From the NCBI RefSeq assembly GCF_003841465.1, contig NZ_REFZ01000005.1, positions 1 to 64,000 of the forward strand: 64,000 nt of DNA, read 5' to 3'. Source of the stretch: Natrarchaeobius oligotrophus. GTDB lineage: Archaea > Halobacteriota > Halobacteria > Halobacteriales > Natrialbaceae. Both the position numbers and the translations under genes were made by a program. Shown in pieces: positions 1-8,714 of the stretch (position 1 is the stretch's first letter; each line of letters begins with the position of its first letter). A model generated the notes under the pieces. That model made no database searches and had not been told where the DNA came from. It saw only the letters and a list, made by a program, of their open reading frames with translations.

Positions 1-385
1 GCCTGCGTATCGGCAACTACTGGAGTGGGAGACCCTCTGGGAACGTCGGTTCGCCGCCCCACTCATACTTCATTTCCACCCCCCGACAGCAACCGCTGTC
101 GAGGGGTGGCTCACATTGCAACCGGGGTGTGGTGACGCTCCCTTCCGTCCTCGAGAGTGACAACCCGTCTCGAGAGGAATGGATCGCCCCGAGAGCGGAG
201 CAGTTCGAAGCGGACGACGGCGATGTACCGTCGAAGATCACGGTTCGAGCCGGTGGGAAGCGGAGTACTCGATCGCCGCGTCCCGATCACGAGGGTTCGG
301 TTTCGCGTCCGCACGCGTGATCACCTGCCACCGTTCCAAATATTTTTGGCATGAATATTATTCAACTGTGTCGTCAGGCTATACT
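1..385. other. Gene-free left edge
   Basis: I see no convincing gene here. The short ORFs in all frames are arginine- and serine-rich, unlike the acidic proteins of this genome. The stretch holds one strong GC-rich hairpin (listed separately) and, at its right end, an AT-rich patch at 336-361 that probably contains the promoter of the next gene. A gene ending just left of the window could extend its 3' untranslated region into it. Confidence 0.5.
76..109. terminator. GC-rich hairpin, possible terminator
   Basis: CCACCCC-C-CGACAGC and GCTGTCG-A-GGGGTGG form an inverted repeat with one internal mismatch around a 4-base AACC loop, giving about 14 paired bases. It is the strongest local structure in the gene-free edge. 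It may end or protect a transcript from a gene outside the window. There is no T-run right after it, so intrinsic termination is only an inference. Confidence 0.3.
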
Positions 386-739
386 ATGGACGAATGCGAC
401 GGCGAGTGGTTGAACACGGTTTTCGAGCTGTTGGCATCCTCGCGTCGACGGTGTCTGTTATACTACCTCAAGGACGTCGAGTACGCGACGGTCGACGAAC
501 TGGTTCACGAGATCGCGGTCGACGAGGAAGGGATGGTTCCCGAGTCCGTCGACGACACGAACGAAATAGAGCTGTCGTTGGTTCACAACCACCTTCCTCG
601 TCTCGACGCCCACGACGTCGTCGCATACGAAAACGACACGAGGTGCGTGGTCGTCGATGACGGATTCGACGACGTTCGAGAGACGATCGAACGGAGCATC
701 GCGATCGAGGACGGGAGCGTCGCCGCGTCCGAGTCGTAA
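386..739 (+). CDS. Small winged-helix protein (DUF7344-like)
   Basis: This 117-residue acidic protein has the layout of haloarchaeal winged-helix proteins of the DUF7344 type. A first helix (LASSRRRCLLYYL, about residues 11-23) is followed by TVDELVHEI and then a recognition-helix region (ELSLVHNHLPRLDAHDVVAYE) ending in a beta wing. Such proteins are presumed DNA-binding regulators, but few have a known target. I chose ATG 386 rather than the longer open frame because the AT-rich promoter patch at 336-361 sits about 25 bases upstream and the residues before it are basic and non-haloarchaeal in composition. It stands alone, so the neighbours give no hint of what it controls. Confidence 0.75.
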   Translation: MDECDGEWLNTVFELLASSRRRCLLYYLKDVEYATVDELVHEIAVDEEGMVPESVDDTNEIELSLVHNHLPRLDAHDVVAYENDTRCVVVDDGFDDVRETIERSIAIEDGSVAASES

Positions 740-1626
740 CCGGTCTCGGATCGGTGGCCGACTCGAGCGGTGTCTGCAACCCGTTCGGGCGGCCGAGAGT
801 AGTCGCGCGATAGCGAGAGTGACGGTGGACGGTCAGTCGGTTCGCCGCGATCCGTCGCTCGCCGATTCGCCCCGTTCGTTCGGCGATGGAGAAACGCCGT
901 CGAGCGACGCGGTCGCGTCGTCGGATCCGTCGTGACGTATGGCTCAGTTCGTCGCACGCGTCGGTCCGGGACAGGTGTTTTTCTTTCGATCGGAAACGAC
1001 CGGATGCGCCGATCGCCGCTTTCAGAATCGCCGTCGGCGTAGCGTCGGCTCCGTGACGAGGCCGGTTCCGGACGAAAGCGTAACGCGATCGCTCTCAGGT
1101 ATCGAAGGTGTCACCCGGAACACTAACGTCCAGCGTCATCCCGTGGCGGCGTGCCGCGTCGGCTGGCTAACCCTCGTGCCGGGCGGGGGAACTGATCGGT
1201 TCCCCGGCGATTGTGTCGCGCGCCCGGGTTCGCCGTGCCGTCATCGCACCCGAATGGGTCAGCTCGGACGGGGACTAGAGGCGCGCGTTCCCTCTAGGGA
1301 TGGGGTCCGTTTAACGCTTTCAGTCGCCGAAGGAATGCGATTCGAGGACGGTCCCTCCCGATCGGGCGAGTCACGGTATCGTCGACGCCTCGGGGTTGTC
1401 TTATCACGGTAAACGACTATACCGCCGCGGATAGTCCACTCGATTGGCGTGAGAGCCAGGCGGGGCGAACAACTCGCAGCCAGAGCGCACGTATCGAGTG
1501 TCGCCGACCCCGACGGCGGCGTTCGCCCTTTTCGCGTCGTCGTTTCGAAACCGACAGCGGGCGGGCCGTTCGAGTCCGGGGTTTATTCGGCTGGACGACG
1601 TACGACCCCATCTCGAGGTCATTTCC
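740..1626. other. Gene-poor stretch with several hairpins
   Basis: Nearly 900 bases carry no ORF with haloarchaeal composition. The longest plus-strand frame (939-1412) is arginine-rich and has no domain I recognise, so I left it out. Between about 1175 and 1300 several inverted repeats cluster: GGGGAAC/GTTCCCC around 1188-1206 and CTAGAGG/CCTCTAG at 1275-1297, whose arms both contain the tetranucleotide CTAG, normally rare in haloarchaea. A TATA-like T-rich patch lies near 975. The stretch could encode a structured RNA. It does not match the landmarks I know for 7S RNA or RNase P RNA. Confidence 0.4.
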
Positions 1627-1806
1627 GTGGACGGCGAGAACGAGCGCGCTGCGGCGAGATGTACGCGGTGTGGAGAGATCGGTATCGTACTGGTCGGTCC
1701 CGACGGGACGTTCGAGCCGATCGGTCAGCCCGAACTCTGTTCGTGTGACGGACGGACGCTCCGGATACTCGAGCGGACGCTGGACGATCCCGACGACGGT
1801 TCGTAA
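1627..1806 (+). CDS. Zinc-finger microprotein
   Basis: A 59-residue protein starting at GTG, rich in Asp and Glu. It has a CTRCGE knuckle near residue 12 and a CSC cluster near residue 40, which could bind one zinc ion. Very small CxxC proteins of this kind are common in haloarchaea and are mostly uncharacterised; some act as regulators. The GTG was chosen because residues before it lose the acidic character and because a TTTATT element lies upstream near 1580. It converges on the flavoprotein gene with its stop only 17 bases away. The exact start is uncertain. Confidence 0.55.
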   Translation: MDGENERAAARCTRCGEIGIVLVGPDGTFEPIGQPELCSCDGRTLRILERTLDDPDDGS

Positions 1807-1822
1807 TCCGAGCGAACGGGGG

Positions 1823-3208
1823 TCAGTAGACGTACTCGTCCTCCGCGAGCTGAACGTAGCGTCCCTTTCGGTACGCGAACTTCCGTCGCTTGTACGCGGC
1901 GAGGATCTTCGTCGCGTCGATGCCGGCGGAGTATCGCTTCGATACCAGGACGTTGTCCCCGTTGTCACCCTGCATGTCGTTGACGACGCCGAACGCCCAG
2001 TCCCAGTCGTCCGGCTCGTAGTCGGCGACGATGTCCGCGAAGGCGACGTTCCGGAGAACTTCGTCACCGATGGCCTCCTTCCAGCGGCGATTGTACCGTC
2101 CGATCGAATCGGTCGCCGCGAGTCTGCCCGCGATCTTCCCGGATCGAACGGCGACGTGATAGCCGCCCTCGTGAAACGCGGAGGTCGTCCCCATCGCGCC
2201 GCCGACGACCGCGATGTTCGCGCCGACGGGGGAGTCGATCGGTCGAGTCGAGGAGATCGGATAGGTTTCGGTGCCCCGTGATTTCCCGCGATCCTCGACG
2301 AGCGGAAAGTCCGTCTCGACGTCGTACTCGTCGCCGTACTCGAGTTCGAGAAGCCGGGAAACGTACTCGGAGCCGGACGGAATCCCGTCGTCGGTCGGCT
2401 CGAGGAGTTTGTAGGCGTCGGGGTTGTCGACGTCCGCCAGGTCCATGCCGATCGGCATCGTCAGGCCGACGCGGGCGACGGTGCCGTCGTTCGGAAACAC
2501 CCAGGGGTAGGCGGTTTCGCCGGGCATGTACCCCCACCAGAATTCGAGCCAGTCGGAGTCGAAGACCTCCTCGGGAAACTCCCGATACTCCTGGTAGGCG
2601 ATGTGGTTGGCCTCCGGGGGTGAGAGATAGTCGGAGACGCTCCGGCCGGGTGCCGTGAACTGATCGAGCGCCTCGAGCGTGATCCGTCGTTGCGGGCCGT
2701 CCGCGAGGACGACGTACTGCGCTTCGAGCTGGTCGCCGTTCGAGAGCGTCAGCGTGTGCGTCGGTCCCCGAGACCCGGAGGCGCGGAGATCGGTCTCGAG
2801 GTCGGAGACGCCGGTTCCGACGCGGAGGTCGGCTCCCGCTTCGGCCGCACGCTCGTGGAGCCAATCGTCCATCCGGGCGCGATGGAAGGTGTAGCCGAAG
2901 TTCGGATAGCTCGCGTCGATCCCGGTCGTCGTCAGTTCGACGGCGCTGTTGGGGCCGACGAATCTGGTCCCCTCGAGTTCCTGGAGGATAACGTCGTCCG
3001 GGATCTCCTCGTAGTCGAAGTCCATGATGTCGATCCAGTAATCGAGCATACCGGCGGCGTCGGTCGAATCCGGACCGAGTGCTTCCCGATCCTCTCGAGG
3101 GACGCCCTGTTCGAAGAGGACCGTCTCGGCACCGTAAGCGGCGGCCTGTTCGGCCGCCGACGTACCCGCCGGGCCGCCACCGACGATCGCGACGTCTACG
3201 CGTTCCAT
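1823..3208 (-). CDS. FAD-dependent oxidoreductase of the geranylgeranyl reductase family
   Basis: 461 residues. The N-terminus carries a dinucleotide-binding motif (VAIVGGGPAG, residues 6-15). The C-terminal half has the second FAD motif, VGANIAVVGGAMGTTSAF, followed by HEGGYH. This layout fits the geranylgeranyl/digeranylgeranylglycerophospholipid reductase family, which saturates isoprenoid chains of archaeal membrane lipids or of quinone and other isoprenoid side chains. Haloarchaea carry several paralogs and I cannot tell which substrate this one uses. The start at 3208 puts the FAD motif at the usual distance from the N-terminus; the frame stays open far upstream, but that stretch is antisense to the next gene. 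It is divergent from the dehydrogenase at 3356. Confidence 0.85.
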   Translation of the reverse strand: MERVDVAIVGGGPAGTSAAEQAAAYGAETVLFEQGVPREDREALGPDSTDAAGMLDYWIDIMDFDYEEIPDDVILQELEGTRFVGPNSAVELTTTGIDASYPNFGYTFHRARMDDWLHERAAEAGADLRVGTGVSDLETDLRASGSRGPTHTLTLSNGDQLEAQYVVLADGPQRRITLEALDQFTAPGRSVSDYLSPPEANHIAYQEYREFPEEVFDSDWLEFWWGYMPGETAYPWVFPNDGTVARVGLTMPIGMDLADVDNPDAYKLLEPTDDGIPSGSEYVSRLLELEYGDEYDVETDFPLVEDRGKSRGTETYPISSTRPIDSPVGANIAVVGGAMGTTSAFHEGGYHVAVRSGKIAGRLAATDSIGRYNRRWKEAIGDEVLRNVAFADIVADYEPDDWDWAFGVVNDMQGDNGDNVLVSKRYSAGIDATKILAAYKRRKFAYRKGRYVQLAEDEYVY

Positions 3209-3355
3209 ACACCGTGAGCACTCAGCCGGCCGTATTAAACCGCATGAAATTCGTGCCGGCTCACAGTTGCCGTTCGGCGAGGCTCGTGCGGCGGCCGATC
3301 GGACGCCGAACGCGCGGGACGAACGCTTTTGGCGCGTCCGCTCGAGGAGCCGAAC

Positions 3356-4375
3356 ATGACGGAACGCGAAGATCCCGTCGAGTCGGACCGGAACGCGAGA
3401 GCCGACGGCGGCGACGCTGGCGACGTGCTGGTGCTTCGAAAGGGAACGCACGGAATGCCGATCGAACGGTACGCGGACGCGCTTCGCGAGCGGCTTCCGG
3501 ATCAACGCGTTCGGCTCGCGCGCACGCCGGACGCGGAACGCGAAGCGATCGCGAACGCCGAGTTCGTCACCGGGATGGTACTCGAGGAGCGAGTCCTCGA
3601 GGAGGCGACGGAGCTTGCGGTGTTCGCGTGTGCCTACGCCGGCACGGGACACCTGCCGCTTGATCGGCTCGCCGAACGAAACGTAACGGTGACGAACGCC
3701 TCGGGGGTTCACGGACCGAACATCGGCGAACACGTGGTGGGGGCGATCCTGCGGTTCACTCGACGATTTCACGTCGGTGCGCGACGCCAGCGCCGCCGTG
3801 AGTGGCGACACTATCAGGCCAACGAACTCGAGGGCTCGACGGTTACGATCGTCGGACTGGGTGCGATTGGCCGCGCGGTCTGTGATCGGCTCGAGCCTTT
3901 CGGCGTCGAGACGATCGGCGTTCGGTACTCGCCGGAGAAGGGCGGTCCGACGGACGAGGTCATCGGCTTCGAGGACGATCCGTTTCACGCTGCGCTCGCG
4001 CGAACCGACTACCTGGTGCTCGCCTGTCCGCTCACGGAGACGACGCGGGGACTGGTCGACCGGGCGGCGTTCGTCACGCTCGACCCGGGCGCGGTGGTGG
4101 TGAACGTCGCGCGCGGGCCGGTCGTCGACACCGACGCGCTGGTCGACGCACTCCGGTCGAACTGGATTCGAGGCGCGTCGCTCGACGTGACCGACCCCGA
4201 ACCGCTCCCCGAGGAGCACCCGCTGTGGAACTTCGGGAACGTCCAGATCACACCGCACAACGCGGGCCACACGCCGATGTACTACGAGCGGCTGGCGGAC
4301 GTCGTCGCGGAGAACGCTCGCCGGTTCGCGGCCGAGGGTGCCGACGCGACCCTCGAGAACCGGGTTCGACTCTGA
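3356..4375 (+). CDS. D-2-hydroxyacid dehydrogenase
   Basis: 339 residues, NAD(P)-dependent oxidation or reduction of a 2-hydroxy/2-oxo acid. The Rossmann motif is VTIVGLGAIG (about residues 163-172). The three catalytic elements of the family follow in order: Arg in NVARGPVVD, Glu in DPEPLPEEHPLW, and His in ITPHNAGHTP. The first 20 residues are an acidic extension. Candidate substrates include glyoxylate, hydroxypyruvate and phosphoglycerate; the short length without a C-terminal ACT domain argues against a classical SerA. I took the internal ATG at 3356 over one 27 bases upstream because the extra nine residues are not acidic and a T-rich promoter element lies near 3327. Confidence 0.88.
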   Translation: MTEREDPVESDRNARADGGDAGDVLVLRKGTHGMPIERYADALRERLPDQRVRLARTPDAEREAIANAEFVTGMVLEERVLEEATELAVFACAYAGTGHLPLDRLAERNVTVTNASGVHGPNIGEHVVGAILRFTRRFHVGARRQRRREWRHYQANELEGSTVTIVGLGAIGRAVCDRLEPFGVETIGVRYSPEKGGPTDEVIGFEDDPFHAALARTDYLVLACPLTETTRGLVDRAAFVTLDPGAVVVNVARGPVVDTDALVDALRSNWIRGASLDVTDPEPLPEEHPLWNFGNVQITPHNAGHTPMYYERLADVVAENARRFAAEGADATLENRVRL

Positions 4376-4487
4376 GGCGAGTCGAGTTGCGCTCGCGTCG
4401 GTCGTACGACCGTTCGACACCGAAATCTCGCGCAACCGGCGGGGAGGCGGCGTACACTTTTTCAAGTGCTGTCCCGAATCGGCTCGC

Positions 4488-4571
4488 ATGGACGCGATGG
4501 ATTCGCACGCGCACACGCTCGAGTCGACGATCGACGATCGAACGACCCCGCTGACGGAGGGGGTACTGTGA
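4488..4571 (+). CDS. 27-codon ORF ahead of the universal stress protein
   Basis: ATG at 4488 opens a 27-residue acidic reading frame (begins MDAMDSHAH, ends TPLTEGVL). Its TGA stop overlaps the GTG start of the next gene as GTGA, a typical translational-coupling arrangement. A TATA-like element (TACACTTTTT) about 30 bases upstream would place the transcript start right at this ATG. It may be a translated leader controlling the stress protein, or a microprotein in its own right. It has no known domain. Confidence 0.5.
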   Translation: MDAMDSHAHTLESTIDDRTTPLTEGVL

Positions 4572-4993
4572 CGTTGACGTTCGACGGCACGGTGGTCGTT
4601 CCCGTCGCCGATCCGGACGACGGCGAACGGACGACGGCGTCGCTGGCTCCGTATCTCACCGAGACGAGCACCGTCGTCGTCGTCAACGTCATCGAGAAGG
4701 CGGGCGGTGGGATCGACAAAGCGCCGATGGGACAACGAAAGGAGTACGCCGAAAAGATCTACGAACGCGCACAGCGCTCGCTCGAGGAGTCGCCCGCGTC
4801 GGTCGAGTACGACACGCTGTACGGAACCGACGTCGTCGAGACGGTCTTCGACGAGGCGACCGACAGAAACGCCGATGCGGTCGCGTTCACCCCGCGCGAG
4901 GGAAACCGGCTGGCGGAACTGCTCACCGGAGACGTGGCACGCCGGATGGTGAAGGAGGCGACGATTCCGGTCGTCGCACTCCCACAGCAGTGA
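4568..4993 (+). CDS. Universal stress protein (UspA family)
   Basis: 141 residues with the UspA-type nucleotide-binding fold: an N-terminal strand FDGTVVVPVADP, a central DAVAFTPREG strand-loop, and a C-terminal strand TIPVVALPQQ preceded by RRMVKEA. The classic ATP-binding G-2x-G-9x-G(S/T) loop is not clear: the equivalent region reads REGNRLAELLTGDVARRM. ATP binding is therefore doubtful. The GTG at 4568 overlaps the stop of the upstream 27-codon ORF by GTGA, which fixes the start better than the upstream GTG at 4466. Confidence 0.82.
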   Translation: MTLTFDGTVVVPVADPDDGERTTASLAPYLTETSTVVVVNVIEKAGGGIDKAPMGQRKEYAEKIYERAQRSLEESPASVEYDTLYGTDVVETVFDEATDRNADAVAFTPREGNRLAELLTGDVARRMVKEATIPVVALPQQ

Positions 4994-5031
4994 CGACCGA
5001 AAACCGATTCGCGAGTCGAAAACGCGGGTAG

Positions 5032-6066
5032 CTAGAGGTAGCCGTTCTCGAGCAGCAACTCGCCGTTGAGCACGCTCGCGCCGGCTGCGCCGCGGATCGT
5101 GTTGTGTGCCAGACAGTTGTACTGGAGGCCGAACGTCGACTCGCGGAGGCCGCCCGCGGCGATCGCCATCCCGTCGCCCAGCGTCCGGTCCATCCGCGGC
5201 TGCGGGCGGTCGGGTTCGTCGAAGACGTGGATGAGTTGCTCCGGCGACGAGCGGAGGTCGAGCGACGGGTACGCCCGCATGGCGTCCGCCGCGTCGTCGA
5301 CGGAGAGGTCGTCTTCGGTCTCGACCCAGACGTTCTCGAGGTGGCCGTCGATCGTCGGAATCCGGTTACACGAGGCGGCGACCTCCACCTCGTCGTGGGT
5401 GAGAGATGCGCCGTCGAACTCGCCGAGTAGCTTCCGGGATTCGGTCTCGAGTTTGTCCTCCTCGCTGCCGATGTAGGGGATCGCGTTGTCGATGATCTCC
5501 ATCGACGTGACGCCGTCGTACCCCGCGCCCGACACCGCCTGGAGCGTCGCGACGTGGACCCGCTCGAGGCCGAACTCGGCCAGCGCCGCGAGCGTGGGGA
5601 CGAACGTGATCGTCGAACAGTTGGGATTTTTCACGAGCGCGCCGTCCCAGCCGCGCTCGTCGCGCTGGACCTCGAGCAGATCGAGGTGTTCGGCGTTGAC
5701 TTCGGGGATGACCAGCGGCACGTCGTCGGCCATTCGGCTGTTCGAGGAGTTCGAGGAGACGACGTAGCCGTCCTCGCAAAACGCCGGTTCGACCGCCGAT
5801 CCGACGCTCGAGGGAAGCGACGAGAAGAGGAGATCGACGTCGTCGGGAACCTCGTCGGGGTCGGTCGCCGTGACGGTCATCTCCGCGATTTCCTCGGGGA
5901 TGGGGCTGTCGACGCGCCACTTCGCCGCCTGTCCGTACGTCTTGCCCGCGCTCGATTCGCTCGCGGTCAGTGCAGCGATCTCGAACGCCGGGTGGGGCTC
6001 GAGAAGCTGAATCAGTCGTTGTCCAACGGCACCGGTTGCGCCGAGTACGCCTACTCGTACTGCCAT
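5032..6066 (-). CDS. asd: Aspartate-semialdehyde dehydrogenase
   Basis: 344 residues. It catalyses NADPH-dependent reduction of aspartyl phosphate to aspartate semialdehyde in the cytoplasm, the branch point to lysine, threonine, methionine and isoleucine. The N-terminus shows the nucleotide-binding VGVLGATGAVGQRL (residues 5-18). The catalytic cysteine is C150 in KNPNCSTITF. SGAGYDGV and the SCNRIPTIDGH segment that supplies the active-site His region follow. Length and motif order match the archaeal/fungal ASADH type. The ATG at 6066 gives the normal family N-terminus; the frame upstream is arginine-rich and open by chance. Confidence 0.95.
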   Translation of the reverse strand: MAVRVGVLGATGAVGQRLIQLLEPHPAFEIAALTASESSAGKTYGQAAKWRVDSPIPEEIAEMTVTATDPDEVPDDVDLLFSSLPSSVGSAVEPAFCEDGYVVSSNSSNSRMADDVPLVIPEVNAEHLDLLEVQRDERGWDGALVKNPNCSTITFVPTLAALAEFGLERVHVATLQAVSGAGYDGVTSMEIIDNAIPYIGSEEDKLETESRKLLGEFDGASLTHDEVEVAASCNRIPTIDGHLENVWVETEDDLSVDDAADAMRAYPSLDLRSSPEQLIHVFDEPDRPQPRMDRTLGDGMAIAAGGLRESTFGLQYNCLAHNTIRGAAGASVLNGELLLENGYL

Positions 6067-6380
6067 TTTCCGCCATTCGGAGGCGTGCGCGCAAAACCGT
6101 TTGGATTTCCGCCGAAACGCGACGACCCCCGCGTCGGCGCGACCGTCGGCCGGAACCGACCTCGATGCCGATACCGATTCCGACGGCGTTTCGGCGACCA
6201 CCATCGCAGGCGACGAGCGCCACGGCGCGGATAGAAGGGATTAAGAAAGCGGAGCGGAACATAGCGACCGATGATCACTCGACAGCTTCGACGGAGCGTC
6301 CGTTCGGAACCGGCCGAACGCGCCTCGACCCGAATCGCTCGTCGACCGCACGCCGTCGCCGACCGCACGGGGTGGACGCG

Positions 6381-6644
6381 ATGACGAGCACCGCAGCGAA
6401 CCCAGGCGAGTCGGAAACGGGACTGCTCGAGACGCGATTCAGCATCGGTGCCACGGTGCTGGCGGTGATCAGCGTCCTCGTCGCGATCCTCATGGCCTGG
6501 ACCGGCTTCCAGGGTGACGAACTCCTGATCGTCGGAACGGAGATGAACGTCGTCACCGGAATGGCCGGCTCGATGCTGGCGCTGTTCGTCGCCGTCGTCG
6601 CGCTCGTCGCCGCGGTGTACATGGAACCCGGCTTCGACCACTGA
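6381..6644 (+). CDS. Small two-TM membrane protein
   Basis: 87 residues with two membrane spans: SIGATVLAVISVLVAILMAW (about 22-41) and a second after a short loop containing TEMN, AGSMLALFVAVVALVAAVYM (about 60-79). The N-terminus is short, polar and Glu-containing. No enzyme motif is visible. Small two-span proteins of this type are frequent and uncharacterised in haloarchaea. A GTG three codons upstream is an alternative start. Confidence 0.6.
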   Translation: MTSTAANPGESETGLLETRFSIGATVLAVISVLVAILMAWTGFQGDELLIVGTEMNVVTGMAGSMLALFVAVVALVAAVYMEPGFDH

Positions 6645-6859
6645 TACGGCCTCCTGTAACGATGCACCGGTGGCCCCGCGCCCCGTCTGCGGCGTCACCG
6701 GCAACGTCGTACACTGGTCCGTGTGACCGACTCGTCCGACGTTCGTTCTCGCCGCGACGCACCGCCTAACGCCGAGTCGCGTCACTCGAGGCGGTCGCAT
6801 TCCGACGACGCGAACGCCGTCGCTGCTCGCGATCGACGAACTCGAGAGCAAGAGTCGTA

Positions 6860-7051
6860 CTACGCCGGAATCTGCGCGCTTTTCTTTCGGGTGACGTAGC
6901 CCGCGATCCGGTTGCGGACGCCCTTGGATTCGACGTTGGTGAGCTTGGATACGCTGTCTTTGTTCTGTTCGAAGTCGGTCGTGAACGCGTCCGGGTACCG
7001 CTCCAGGAGGAGGTTCCCGGTCTTTTTGACGTAGGCCGGTTTAATTGCCAT
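6860..7051 (-). CDS. rps17e: 30S ribosomal protein S17e
   Basis: 63 residues, a recognisable archaeal S17e. It has [20 protein letters not shown] at the N-terminus, then FTTDFEQNK and the conserved [16 protein letters not shown] near the C-terminus. It binds the small ribosomal subunit and has no bacterial counterpart. Its basic character stands out against the acidic neighbours, as expected for an rRNA-binding protein. It is transcribed towards the DUF447 gene and away from nothing obvious in its own operon. Confidence 0.97.
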   Translation of the reverse strand: MAIKPAYVKKTGNLLLERYPDAFTTDFEQNKDSVSKLTNVESKGVRNRIAGYVTRKKSAQIPA

Positions 7052-7197
7052 ACAGAACGGTTCCGTCCAGAGGCTCTTAATCCCTTTCTCTTCGGCGTGC
7101 GCCCGCGAAGTCGCCCGAACGGTGTCGCCATCGTTCCGGCGGGCCGCGGTTCGCCGAGGACGGGGTAACGGCCCGACGTCCGTCCGATCTCACCACT

Positions 7198-7866
7198 TCA
7201 CCACTCGGCGTGCTCGCGCACGCGCTCGAGGGCCGTCCGTTCGCGCGGTCCGCCCGCCCGCTCGACGACGGACGCGCAGTACTCGAGACGATCGCGGAGG
7301 TGCGCGTCGTCGTAGCCTTCGACGCCGAGCCTGGAAGCCGCGACCGTCGCCTCGACGACGGCGCTGAACCCGCGGTCGATCGTCGGAACGCGCTCCGCGA
7401 CGACCGCGGTCTCGACCGGCTCGAGCGTCCACGTCTCCCACTCGGTCCCGTCCTCGCTCCCCGAGTCGATGGGGGAAACGGCGACGCGGACCCAGGCGCT
7501 CGCGCTCTCGAGAACCGGCTCGTCGACCTCGTGAATCGACAGCGCGGCGTCGGTGAAGGTGACGGGATCGTCGACGAACTGGACGAACCCCTCTCCCCGT
7601 CGGTGGAAGTTTCGCCGGGTGCGGGTGTTTCCCCACGTTCGCGCGGTGACGGGATCGCCGGCGAACACCCCGAGCGCGGCGGCGTTCCACCGGTCGTTGG
7701 GACCGAGCGTCGTCACCACGGTTTCGGTGACGCCCGAGAGCGCGACGGGCCACGCCACGGTCTCGGCGGCGTTCGTCCCGTCGGCCTCCCGTTCGTCGCC
7801 GGTTGCGACGTCGTCGTCGCTCCCGTCGCCGGTCCCCGCGTCGTCCTCGCGTGCGCCGCCGGTCAC
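7198..7866 (-). CDS. DUF447 family protein
   Basis: 222 residues. After an acidic linker, the core AAETVAWPVALSGVTETVVTT...WNAAALGVF resembles the FMN-binding split-barrel fold of DUF447. WGNTRTRRNF and FVQFVDDPVTF follow. The start is a GTG at 7866 that overlaps the stop of the upstream gene as GTGA, so the two are translationally coupled. From memory, DUF447 proteins and CitG-like proteins also occur together in C1-metabolism (tetrahydromethanopterin) gene clusters of methanogens and methylotrophs; the role in haloarchaea is unknown. An FMN- or pterin-linked function is inference. Confidence 0.75.
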   Translation of the reverse strand: MTGGAREDDAGTGDGSDDDVATGDEREADGTNAAETVAWPVALSGVTETVVTTLGPNDRWNAAALGVFAGDPVTARTWGNTRTRRNFHRRGEGFVQFVDDPVTFTDAALSIHEVDEPVLESASAWVRVAVSPIDSGSEDGTEWETWTLEPVETAVVAERVPTIDRGFSAVVEATVAASRLGVEGYDDAHLRDRLEYCASVVERAGGPRERTALERVREHAEW

Positions 7867-8714
7867 ACCTCGAGCACCTCGCGTTCGAGCGCGACGAACA
7901 GACCGGCGGCGGTGACGTCGGCCGTGGTTCCCGGGTTGATCCCGCGCTCGACGAGTTCGTCGGCGAACGACTCGACGGCCTCGCGATCGGTCCGGACGGC
8001 GTCGCGCTCGGACAGGTCCGCGGCCCGGCGGCTGACCTCTCGGGCGACGTCCCGGCCGTGCTGTTTCGCGACCAGCGTGTCGGGCCGATCCGCAAGCAGC
8101 GAGAGAAAGACCGCAGCCGACCGGTCGAGCGCCGTTCCGTCGGCCGACGCCAGCCGCTCCGCGGCGGTGAACGATCGCTCGAATCCGCGAACCCACTCGC
8201 GGGCGACGTCGTCGCCGGGCACGCCCGCCGCGAGGACGTCCAGCAGCGTCAGACCGCGCTCTTCGAGCGCCGGGATCGCGTCGGCCCCCCGTCGGACGTC
8301 GAGTGGCTCCATCTCCGCGGGCGGCTCCGAGACGAAGACGTCGACGCGTTCGAACGCGCTGTAGAACGCGGCCGCGTCCGCGACGGTCGTCCCCTCGACG
8401 ACGGACTCGACGACCGGCGGCGAGAGATCTTCGGCGGCGGCCCGGACCAGCGGAACGAGCAACAACAGCGCGCCGAACTGGGTGTTTCCGCCGCGCTGGT
8501 CCGCCATCCCCGCGACGGCTCGCTCGAACGCCGGTCCGACCGCCGCTCCGTTTTCGGCCATCTCGAGGCCTCGCTGTGTGCCGATCGTTCCGGCGAGGAA
8601 GTGTTCGAACCGCAGGTCCTCGAGGTCGCGCCGCCGGTCGACGTTTCCGGGTTTGGGCGTGCCCGCGACCTCGAGCAGAAGCGCCAGTTGCGCGTTCTGT
8701 GCTGGCGTTCGCAT
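7863..8714 (-). CDS. Triphosphoribosyl-dephospho-CoA synthase-like (CitG family)
   Basis: 283 residues. The N-terminus AQLALLLEVAGTPKPGNVDR (about 6-25) matches the family's nucleotide-binding PxPGNVD motif. GGNTQFGALLLLVPL (about residue 80) and DGTALDRSAAVFLS follow. In bacteria CitG makes the precursor of the citrate lyase prosthetic group. No citrate lyase genes are nearby, so in archaea the substrate is probably different. It overlaps DUF447 by GTGA. ATG 8714 was chosen because the longer frame adds residues antisense to the mutY promoter. Confidence 0.78.
   Translation of the reverse strand: MRTPAQNAQLALLLEVAGTPKPGNVDRRRDLEDLRFEHFLAGTIGTQRGLEMAENGAAVGPAFERAVAGMADQRGGNTQFGALLLLVPLVRAAAEDLSPPVVESVVEGTTVADAAAFYSAFERVDVFVSEPPAEMEPLDVRRGADAIPALEERGLTLLDVLAAGVPGDDVAREWVRGFERSFTAAERLASADGTALDRSAAVFLSLLADRPDTLVAKQHGRDVAREVSRRAADLSERDAVRTDREAVESFADELVERGINPGTTADVTAAGLFVALEREVLEV

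Noticed and set aside
939-1412. 157-codon plus-strand ORF in the gene-poor stretch
   Set aside because: Arg-rich, non-acidic, no domain, and inverted repeats run through it. It looks like open-frame noise in GC-rich DNA.
3209-4735. Upstream extension of the flavoprotein reading frame to 970 codons
   Set aside because: It is antisense to the dehydrogenase gene, Arg-rich, and puts the FAD motif far from the N-terminus, unlike the family.
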